Shown here in pieces: positions 57,111 through 64,000 of a stretch of DNA of 64,000 nt. Under the pieces are notes generated by a model. It had not been told where the DNA came from. It did not search any database and saw only the letters and a list, made by a program, of their open reading frames with translations. This DNA is from Adiantum capillus-veneris. Its lineage: Eukaryota > Streptophyta > Polypodiopsida > Polypodiales > Pteridaceae. The translations under genes and the position numbers were made by a program. The stretch is from positions 168,027,740 to 168,091,739 of the forward strand of contig CM043944.1 in NCBI GenBank assembly GCA_014529385.2. Reading direction: 5' to 3'. Each line of letters begins with the position of its first letter. The first letter of the stretch is position 1.

Positions 57111-57480
57111 AAAACATCCTTTCCCTTTTGGCAAAGGTACTAAGTCCCAAGTCTGATTCTTTTGCAAAGAATCTTAAGCTTGTCATCTCGTAACATAGCC
57201 TCATCATAGTAGGAGGGCTCTCCAATGTAGTCTAAGCCTCACACAACTCATTCAAACGGCTTAGAAACTCTAGTTGGACCTTCTCAATGTAATAGGTCCT
57301 GTATAAGGAAGTGGCTGTCCGAATTGCATTCCAACACTACTCGATGTATTGCCACTACTTTGTGCATTCTCAACGCTACTAGGAGCATCACTCAGTACAT
57401 TTTTCTCATCTTGTGGCTCGACAATATGTTATCTTTGCTTATGTATAGGCGGCGTTGTTCGTAGAACCCCATGTCAGCAT
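57111..57480 (-). pseudogene. Copia E RT N-terminal part and linker
   Basis: The minus strand reads, over frame changes, EPSYYDEAM and DDKLK, then the PLPKGK block that precedes KWVYKLK across the D1 insertion. Further out (57330-57450) a Ser/Asn-rich stretch (NVLSDAPSSVENAQSSGNTSSS) fits the integrase-RT linker of copia elements. The limit at 57480 is where similarity stops being recognisable. Confidence 0.7.
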
Positions 57481-57989
57481 GGTTTCCGCGAAATCTGGGT
57501 TCTGTCCGTACTATTCGCCTACGTCAACACTTTTCACAACTTATCGTCTTTAACTACTTTTAGGGTTTAGGCCCCTCGTCCAGGTCCTATAAGTTGGTTA
57601 GGGTTTAGGGTTAAGAACCTTAACCCATTTAATATTTGCAGTCTGTTAGAGTTCAGGCATGTCTCGGTCTCGGTTTTTCCCAGGGATATCTGTTAGGGAG
57701 TGAGGACTGTTTTGTTGCTGTGGCTTGCGAGTGTGAGGTAGGTTTCACACGTCGGGTTATGTCTAGTCATGTTTAGCCTTGGGTTTTAGGCTCAGTTCCA
57801 TGGCCTTGCAGGCTCCTGGTGCCCTAGGTATTTTTCCCCAGTGTCTCATGAGCATTTGATGCCCTTCCCTATTTTTCTCACATTTTCTCTTCTATTTCTA
57901 GGGTCGTGGAGGCATGTGGCTGGGTCGGGTAGTTTGGCCTTTGGCCTATATATGCAGCAAAGGGGGGGGGGCGGGGGGGGATCACCCGA
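57481..57989. other. No gene seen; LTR-like debris
   Basis: GT-rich, with two short TTTAGGG-like groups (57561-57612) and a G-rich run at 57962-57980 interrupted by one C. May contain an LTR fragment whose partner is not in the window. Confidence 0.45.
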
Positions 57990-58626
57990 AATAGGGAGAG
58001 AGAATTCGTTGACTGGTTTTGTTGCTTTATTTTCTAAGTGGCTGTCCACTTATGAAGTGGGCGGTCGGCATATTTTAAAATTGGTATGAACTTGCCGCAA
58101 AACTCATTAAAACCTTATAAGTTAAAAACAATGCTTTTCACAACACTTCCCAGGCGTCCCTGGATGCAACCACATGCACAAATGCAATGCAGACATAGAT
58201 TCCTCGCGGAAAAGCGTCTGCTCTTTCCGGAAAACTTGTTAAAATATTCTGCTTTTTAAGAAAAGCTTCTTAGAACTTATCTTTATTCTTGTGCTTGTGT
58301 CTTTATGCGTATTCCTCTTTTTAGTTCGGGTTTCCTGCTAGACCAACGAGATATTCCCTTTCCGATGCTCCCATCACACCATCACATGACGCATTAAGAA
58401 TATTCGTTTCCAGGTCTCTCCTACCGAACTAACGGTAAAACCCCTTCGCAATGCTTAATGTCACTCATCATATGACGCATCAGAGTTTTCCGTTCCTGAT
58501 GGCTTTTAATAATTCCAGTAGATCTATAGTTCCTAACCTTACGGTTCAAGTGCACACCTTTAATTATCCTAATTTCAATAAAAAGAAATTACTCGAGAAA
58601 ATAAGAAAATAGTCCATTTAGCAACA
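57990..58626 (-). repeat. B-related 3' LTR, truncated
   Basis: Matches 60300-60915 (CATTAAAACCTTATAAG, CAGGCGTCC...GATGC and the end TAGCAACA). The left limit is approximate. Confidence 0.8.
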
Positions 58627-58834
58627 TCCCTCCGGCTTCTAAACAATTGTCCTCAACTGTAGTGCTTGTACATATCCGTCTAGAATCTCGGGATAGGATG
58701 CTAATTCTTGTTTGGTCATCCACTGAGCATCTAGAGTGGAATCTTTCCCGACTTAAGTGTCCGGTCTTGATGATGGATAGTCTGCTCCGGTTGGAGTATC
58801 TCTTCTGTAGTTAGAGTGTAGGTCCTCAGTAATG

Positions 58835-59583
58835 ATTGCTGACTCCATCATCCTCTAAAGGGTATTATGAGGATACACCTCACGCTCTACCGAAGCTGTG
58901 GAAGGAGACCCGCTTCGAATTTTTGCATCTTTTCCTTGTCGGAGATCTTCATGAAAGGAGTGACCTTTAGAAGAATTGACCAATACTTGTCAACATAAGT
59001 GGTGACTTTCTCATGTTCCTTCTGGGCGAGCCAGTCCCATTCCTTCCGAATGTCTTCTCGAAATCAGGTGGAAGAAATTGTTCATAGAATTCAGCTTTGA
59101 ATTGAATCCAATTGTAAGTTCCTTGCAGAGCTTTGGTATACCACCAAGTACTTGCAATCCCCCTTGAGGTGTTGAGTCACATGCCTCACCTTCGACGCTT
59201 CTGAGAAATTGCCGTCTGCAAAGGCAACTTCAAACTGTCGAATGAAAGCGGTAGCTTTTGGAACATCTTCCCTTCCGTCAAAAGTATCAAACTTGAATGG
59301 AGTGTTCCTAGGTCTATAGACCTCCTTCATATCCTTCCCGGAATGATTAGATTTCTTGGTTATGGTTCTGGATTAATGTTCATGGATATTTTCTGGATTC
59401 TAAAGGATCTTGAGCATTCCGCTCCTTGGATTCTCTAGGTTCTCGAGCATCATGCTCTTGTCGCCTTCTGAGAGAATCCCAAGTCTTGTGTCGACTCTTG
59501 CAGAGAGAAAAAATTTCCAACTCTGCGAGCTTTTCTTGTAGGACTTAGGTTTCCGCCTGCTTACTTCTCTCTTGGCTTGTCAT
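58835..59583 (-). pseudogene. B-related gag remnant
   Basis: Starts MTSQERSKQAE at 59583. The piece 59330-59091 reads FKFDTFDGREDVPKATAFIRQFEVAFADGNFSEASKVRHV, clearly the same capsid block as gypsy B gag (ETYNGRRDISKALSFIRQFEVAF). Later sequence matches B gag around the FMKI and EDLHS blocks but is frame-shifted, and it ends at the deletion joint. Confidence 0.8.
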
Positions 59584-59642
59584 GGCTTCTTCCCGTATCT
59601 TCCCAGAGTCGTCCTCCTTTATAAAGAAAGAGAGGAGAACAC

Positions 59643-59654
59643 GCTCTGATACCA
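59643..59654 (-). other. Primer binding site of the B-related element
   Basis: The minus strand reads exact TGGTATCAGAGC one base after the LTR. Confidence 0.9.
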
Positions 59655-59655
59655 C

Positions 59656-60915
59656 TGTCACAAATGGGAGCGCAGACGAATAATCAACAAGATGAACATA
59701 AATAATCTTTCAACTAAATAGAGTTGAGGGAGAAGTTTGACACAGTATTTGGGACCAGCCCATCCCCTTAAAGAGAATCCTTTATTAGGGAGTATCTTTT
59801 TACAAGCACAAGAACCGAAGAAAACCCCTCCGTTCTAATTCTCTGACTCGATGGTCGTTCCCTTCCCGTAAGGGAAATCCGAGAGGCGAGCTCTCAATCC
59901 TTTTTCCGTCTGTACTCGGAGTCGAGACTCCGCATGCAATTTCCGAATTCCGTTCCCGGAATTCTCAAGCGTAGGCCGAAGCCTTCTTGCTTCTCCTTCG
60001 CGATGAAGTAACTGCAAACACACACAGAAACACGAGACAACAATTCGTATGGCGAATCCACAATAGATACTTGTCGCTCTTTCGTGGGAAAAGTGACTTC
60101 CGTGCTTCGTAGTCTCGCGATCTCTTACATCTTCTTTCAGCAGAGTCTTCCCTTGCAGGTGTTGGCAACTCCTTCCTCTGAGTGAGGGCATGGGATGCTT
60201 TTATAGCTCCTTGGCCACGGCAGGAATAGTTGAGCGGAGGCTGCCCACGTAGGGATTGCGGCGGAAATTTTTGTTTTGTTTTGCTGTTTTACCCGACATA
60301 AGAAGAGAGAATTCGCTAGTGGCTGTCCACTTATGAAGTGGGCGGCCGTCATATTTTAAGATTGGTCTGAACCTACCCAAAAACTCATTAAAACCTTATA
60401 AGTTAAAAACAATGCTTTTCACAACACTTCCCAGGCGTCCTTGGATGCAACCACATGCACAAATGCAATGCAGACATAGATTCCTTGCGGGAAAGCGTTT
60501 GCTCTTCCCGGAAAACTTGTTAAAATATTCTGCTTTTTAAGAAAAGCTTCTCAGAAACCATCTTTATTCTTGTGCTTGCGTCTTTACGCGTATTCCTCTT
60601 TCTAGTTCGGCTTTCCTGCCAGACCGACGAGATATTCCCTTTCCGATGCTCCCGTCAGCCAATCACGTGACGCATCAAGAATATTCGTTTCCCGGTCTCT
60701 CCTACCAAACAAATGGTAAAACCCCTTCATGATGCTTAATGTTACCCATCATATGACGTATCAGAGTTTTCCGTTCCTGATGGCTTTTAATAATTCCAGT
60801 AGATCTTTAGTTCCTAACCTTACGGTTCAAGTGCACATCTTTAAATATCCTAATTTCAATAAAAAGAAATTACTCAAGAAAATAAGAAAATAAGAAAATA
60901 GTCAATCTAGCAACA
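59656..60915 (-). repeat. B-related 5' LTR (1260 bp)
   Basis: The minus strand runs TGTTGCTAGATTG...ATTTGTGACA. It shares ends and many blocks with the gypsy B LTR but is clearly diverged. Confidence 0.88.
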
Positions 60916-61567
60916 AGACAAGCAAAGCAAGGAACATCCATGAGGTCTTCACCGTGTAAGTAGTGCATAGGTACATCCAAAGTGCAAGTGGAGGAGCCAC
61001 AGGACCAAGCAGAAGCAAGGAAGAAGCTCTACCAAGTAGAGGCAAGGCAAAAGAGCCACCATGGAGCAGTGTGCCGGAAGAGACCCTACAGGCATCCAAT
61101 GCCAAAGGATCCTCGCATCTAGTAGAACATGTCCAAAAGAAGTGTCTGACGTGCCAAGAGGCACGGGTCTATCATACAAAGAACCAATGAAGGAGGTGAA
61201 TAGGGCAACCCCAAATAGAAGACAACAGTCGAGGGAGAGGGAGGGAGGGTTACTGAGGAAGAAGTAGCGGTGGAAAACACAAGCCATGTCCACTTAAGTA
61301 CCTGTACCAATCCAATCCCTTGCATCTTCCCGAGGGCAAGAGAACCTCGAGGAGGGAAGATCTGTAATGTCGAGGGAGATCCGTACGTTGTGCCAGAACC
61401 TATATCTGAGTCCACGTCTCAATGTCGAAGGAGCAAAGCTGAAATGCAACTTGAAAACACGCCGTGTAAGCGTCACGGCGTGTCGAGTAGGGGGTAAAGA
61501 CCTGTGAATCAGGAAGGGTAACTGAAGGGAACTTGACGAGGCAAAGGGGAAGGTGCTGTACATGCCG

Positions 61568-62067
61568 GAAAACGCAGCAAAGGGGGCTGGAATGTTGCTG
61601 TAAACAGAGCATTGAGCCATTCTCAGAGTGTCGGGGGACACTAGGTGCTGAAGGTTGGGGCACGAGGACGGGTGGGGCACAGACTCCCGGCTGAAAATCA
61701 GGGAAAACAATCCCGAATCTGAATGTGGAAGGTCCAAGGAGAGCGGTACCGTGCAACAATAGATGATCTTCAAGTGGCAAAGGAGACAGAACTCCGGCTG
61801 GGAAGAAGGCCAAAACTGAGCATGTGCCAAATTTGGAAAACGCTGGTGTAGATGAGTCTTTCACCTGCACACGTTGGGCGGCCAGCAACAAAAACGCAAG
61901 GAGAGAAGCACTTCCTGCTGAAAACGCTGGAGATCTGAAAATGCAGGCAGAGGTAGAGGGGCAAAGGGATAGGTGTTAGGAAGAAGAAGCATAGGCGATA
62001 GGAGAGGAGCCTCAAATCTGAAAACGCTAGGGCCCAAGTGCTGAAAACGCATGGGTTGAAAAAACGC
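61568..62067 (-). repeat. Repeated GCGTTTTC motif in element H leader
   Basis: GAAAACGC or a close variant on the plus strand at 61568, 61836, 61920, 61937, 62020, 62043 and 62058, often within CTGAAAACGC. Spacing is irregular. Compare the palindromes in the copia F leader. Confidence 0.65.
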
Positions 62068-62131
62068 TCCTGGAGAGGACAAATCCTTTGCGATGGAAAC
62101 TTCTCAATAGTGATGGTGATGGTAGAAAAGC

Positions 62132-62143
62132 GCTCTGAAACCA
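62132..62143 (-). other. Element H primer binding site
   Basis: The minus strand reads TGGTTTCAGAGC, one mismatch to the initiator-Met type, directly after the LTR end CTGACA. Confidence 0.65.
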
Positions 62144-62198
62144 TGTCAGAGTGTGCAGCGGAAGGGGAGAGGATGGAAACAATGGAACATCATGAGAC

Positions 62199-62286
<88 letters not shown>

Positions 62287-62614
62287 TGAAAGGTTGGCAA
62301 GCCAATATACTCCAGATGGCGAATCATGTACAATGATGAGACGATGGAAAAGAGGGCGCCCCTGCTCCTATATATAGGAGAATAGGGGTAGGTCGGGCAA
62401 ATGCCTAATAAATCACCCTACCTAATAAAAGACCCTCCAATATAAATGGGGGAATGTGAAGTGACCAAAACAGGTCTAAGTGGGCAATGTGCTGAATCAA
62501 CCCTAAATGTGCCTGGTGTACGGGTGGCCAACCCACAACCAAGGGCCAGTGCACGTGAAAGTGAGGAGCTTGTAGACAAGGTGCGAAGCATCTGGTGATG
62601 TCAAAAATCTAACA
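62144..62614 (-). repeat. Element H 5' LTR (471 bp)
   Basis: The minus strand runs TGTTAGATTTTTGAC...CACTCTGACA. A TATATATAGG promoter-like box is near 62370. The GA tract 62201-62283 (83 bp) reads CT in the sense of the element. Single copy, so ends rest on TG...CA and the primer site. Confidence 0.6.
62201..62283 (+). repeat. (AG)n microsatellite in element H LTR, 83 bp
   Basis: Uninterrupted AG dinucleotides, 57 bp from the LTR 3' end. Confidence 0.98.
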
Positions 62615-63195
62615 CCTCTCTGCCCCTCTGTCCTCCATGGTGGAGAGTAGCTTTGGGTCGTCGAAGTCGTAAATATCACACTGTCTACTCTGTGTCCTGG
62701 CGTTGAAATCCCCCGTGAGGAAGACTTCACCCAGTCTAGAGTACTCCATGATCTCCTCCTTGAGACATGCATATTGTGAGTGTGTATCGTCCCCCTCCTC
62801 TCCTCTGTGTGTATGAACCTCCTCCGTCTCTCCTCTGCCTGTTTGTGCAAACCTAGATCCGTTGGGTGCAAAGTAGCAAATGGCAATGTAGAGGATGTGC
62901 TCCTCAGATAACTCAATCCGTATCCACATGTAGCGTGCCTGTGGATCGTGGGCTACTATCTGTATCCTGCTATGAAGTGAGCGGCGATAGAGAACGGCTA
63001 CTTTGCCAGATCCTCTGGAGGTGTTGTGCCGTGTACACTTCCTGTGTGTAGACTCCCACTGATAGTCCTGTACTCGGGGTAGACCTCTCTCTGAGCTCTC
63101 GTCTCTGTGAGTAGGATGATGTCTCTACCATGCATCACCTCTTCCAGTCTCCCTGGATGTGTCAATAGAGAGCCATTGCAGTTCCAAACTTCCAT
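62615..63195 (-). pseudogene. LINE ORF2 N-terminal endonuclease (APE-like), frameshifted and truncated
   Basis: Starts MEVWNCNGSLLTHPGRLEEV with DIILLTET, the first APE-type endonuclease blocks (W-N-x-N-G and the catalytic E of LTET). One frameshift near 63005 leads to VAVLYRRSL, YMWIRIEL, YIAICYFAP and the catalytic VFLTGDFNART (62720-62700). This nuclease nicks target DNA to prime reverse transcription. The frame is cut by the element H LTR before the final SDH motif. Confidence 0.82.
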
Positions 63196-63234
63196 ATGTA
63201 TCTCCTCGTAGAGTGTCCCATAGACCGCGAGTCC

Positions 63235-63987
63235 CTATGCTATGGCCTTGCCATCAATGATGACTCGACCATCTCTATATGAGGCCCTCTTTCCCTCCTT
63301 GCGGGCTTGGTGTACTCTAGGCATGCATGTGCGCCGGTGTGCCACTTGCATGGGTGTGAGATCGTCATCTAGGTAGATGGGTGGTCCATCAAGCCCTCTC
63401 AAGATCACCCTCTTGCGAAGGAAAGTAGTCCGTGCGTCTTCGGAGGAGTAATGTAGGATGAGGGCTCTCTTCCTTGTAAGGTCTTTACCGGCTCTCCAAG
63501 CTTTGATGAAAGGGGGTGGCTCCTCTTCATTATAGCCGAGTTTCTTGCATAATGCCTTTCCATTGGACTCGGGGGTGGAGTCTTCCTTTTCCATAATGCC
63601 TGTGACGCGGATGTTGAGACGTCGGGCTTGTCTCATCTTCCCCTCCTCAAGGGTGGTGTGTACAATGAGGACTTCCTCCTCGTGAACCTCCTCTTTTGCC
63701 TCCTTCTTGAGGTTCTTCTTCACTACCTCGACCCACCCCTCTTTAGTGGCTCCTAGTTTGTCCTCGATGCTAGCGGTCAAAGCGTTGGTGAGTTCCTCTA
63801 TGAGGGCTTCTTTTGTGTCCGTGGTCATCTCTCCTTCTTCGGGGGTGAGAGATGCGATCGAGGCTTTGAGGAGCTCGATTTGTTCTCTCATGTCCTCCCT
63901 CTCTCTGGTCCATTCTTCTCGCCTCTTCCGCCATTCCTCCTCCTCTTGGTCCCTCTCCATCTCACATCTCTCCTCTCTTTCTTCCAT
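63235..63987 (-). CDS. LINE ORF1 protein (coiled coil and RRM-like), possibly 5'-partial
   Basis: 250 codons from MEEREERCEM. Residues 1-50 are Glu/Arg-rich and form a likely coiled coil. The middle (ALIEELTNALTASIEDKL) is helical. RRLNIRVTGIMEKE, then FIKAWRAGKD, RALILHYSSEDARTTFLRKRVILRG, and IYLDDDLTPMQVAHRR match the RNA-binding and C-terminal region of LINE ORF1 proteins, which bind element RNA as a trimer. The frame is open to the window edge, so the true start could lie upstream. No internal damage. Confidence 0.75.
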   Translation of the reverse strand: MEEREERCEMERDQEEEEWRKRREEWTREREDMREQIELLKASIASLTPEEGEMTTDTKEALIEELTNALTASIEDKLGATKEGWVEVVKKNLKKEAKEEVHEEEVLIVHTTLEEGKMRQARRLNIRVTGIMEKEDSTPESNGKALCKKLGYNEEEPPPFIKAWRAGKDLTRKRALILHYSSEDARTTFLRKRVILRGLDGPPIYLDDDLTPMQVAHRRTCMPRVHQARKEGKRASYRDGRVIIDGKAIA

Positions 63988-64000
63988 GCTTCTCTTTTTT

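Larger units (their letters stand above)
23836..57480 (-). mobile_element. Ty1/copia element E (minus strand), split by copia F and copia D1
   Basis: Own sequence: 3' LTR 23836-24078, RNase H and RT 24130-25226, more RT 42937-43172 and 57111-57480. Across the F insertion, removing one TGAAG copy rejoins the RT frame through LLHSDLH then TDIYMQ, the known 'FLHGDL.E.IYM' block. Across D1, 'PLPKGK' and 'KWVYKLKI' come together with one frame slip. The 5' LTR, gag and integrase were not found, so the right limit of 57480 is approximate. Confidence 0.82.
57990..60915 (-). mobile_element. Gypsy B-related element with large internal deletion
   Basis: The minus strand has 5' LTR 60915-59656, primer site 59654-59643, gag from 59583, then a jump near 58825 straight to the last 200 bp of pol, a purine tract, and a truncated 3' LTR 58626-57990. 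Internal length is about 1.0 kb against 5.2 kb in B. Protease, RT, RNase H and integrase core are absent. Confidence 0.85.
60916..62614 (-). mobile_element. Copia-like element H, 5' LTR and leader
   Basis: LTR 62614-62144, primer site just inside it, and about 1.2 kb of leader running left to the B-related LTR, which cuts it. No gag was identified. Overlapping open frames on both strands at 60902-61891 are unrecognised. CCTCT at 62615-62619 would be one target copy. Confidence 0.6.
62615..64000 (-). mobile_element. LINE (non-LTR) retrotransposon, 5' part, cut by element H
   Basis: Two consecutive frames on the minus strand, ORF1 (63987-63235) and the endonuclease start of ORF2 (63195 leftwards), 39 bp apart. 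The reverse transcriptase part is lost beyond the element H LTR. The 5' end lies outside the window. Confidence 0.8.

Noticed and set aside
57561-57612. Plant telomere-like TTTAGGG units
   Set aside because: Only two or three imperfect units, separated by unrelated sequence; not an interstitial telomere array.
60949-61293. 114-codon hydrophobic frame resembling a membrane protein
   Set aside because: Cys/Leu-rich composition follows from CT-rich DNA; frames on the opposite strand overlap it fully and no start context stands out.
61294-61891. Overlapping minus-strand frames of 163-178 codons in the element H leader
   Set aside because: Ser/Pro/Leu-rich, overlapping in two frames, no recognised motif, and coincide with repeated GCGTTTTC motifs; more likely leader sequence than gag.
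1-64000. CRISPR arrays, tRNA or rRNA genes, bacterial-type operons
   Set aside because: None seen. Repeats are LTRs, microsatellites or leader motifs; the tRNA-like signals are primer binding sites complementary to tRNA ends, not tRNA genes.

Overview
The window is repeat-dense nuclear DNA from a land plant with a large, transposon-bloated genome. The evidence is chromodomain Ty3/gypsy and Ty1/copia LTR retrotransposons, a LINE, hAT-like DNA, initiator-Met tRNA primer sites, long CT/GA and C/G tracts, and one spliced methyltransferase exon. A fern, lycophyte or gymnosperm is plausible, but the sequence alone does not settle the species. I see no rRNA, tRNA, CRISPR array, bacterial operon or riboswitch.

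Layout. 1-861 is the 3' end of a copia element (family D). 862-3790 is AT-rich and featureless. 3791-12872 is a decayed gypsy element (C). Inside its protease region sits a 1.96-kb non-autonomous LTR element at 4398-6360 with a CCTCC target duplication. 12861-22560 holds LTR-like debris, a primer site followed by a large inverted repeat, homopolymer tracts, and a decayed reverse transcriptase that resembles Penelope-like elements (19797-20960).

The one host gene seen is a METTL13/EEF1AKMT4-like methyltransferase. Its first coding exon is 23214-23412 and ends at a GT donor. No second exon is visible, so intron 1 probably runs past the window end (over 40 kb).

That intron contains a nested stack that can be read in order. 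Copia E (minus strand; 23836 to about 57480) is split by copia F (25227-42936; duplication TGAAG) and by copia D1 (43173-57110; duplication AAAAC). F is filled with gypsy B (minus, 26948-34400), a hAT-like piece (34401-35338) and gypsy A1 (35339-42559). D1 contains gypsy A2 (47330-56031; duplication CCATG). The two 1479-bp LTRs of A2 look identical, so it is the youngest insertion. Removing F restores the reading frame of E across the junction, and removing A2 restores the frame of D1, which supports the order.

57481-64000 holds an internally deleted relative of B (57990-60915), the 5' end of a minus-strand copia-like element (H; 60916-62614), and a minus-strand LINE truncated by it (62615-64000). 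No LTR element here has an intact polyprotein. A2 comes closest, with one 1-bp deletion and one nonsense codon.

Most unusual observations: a block of A-family sequence inside the B element; sense-strand CT tracts at the same place in the LTRs of four different families; an array of spaced GCGTTTTGAAACGC palindromes in the F leader; non-canonical LTR ends in F; and the Penelope-like reverse transcriptase.
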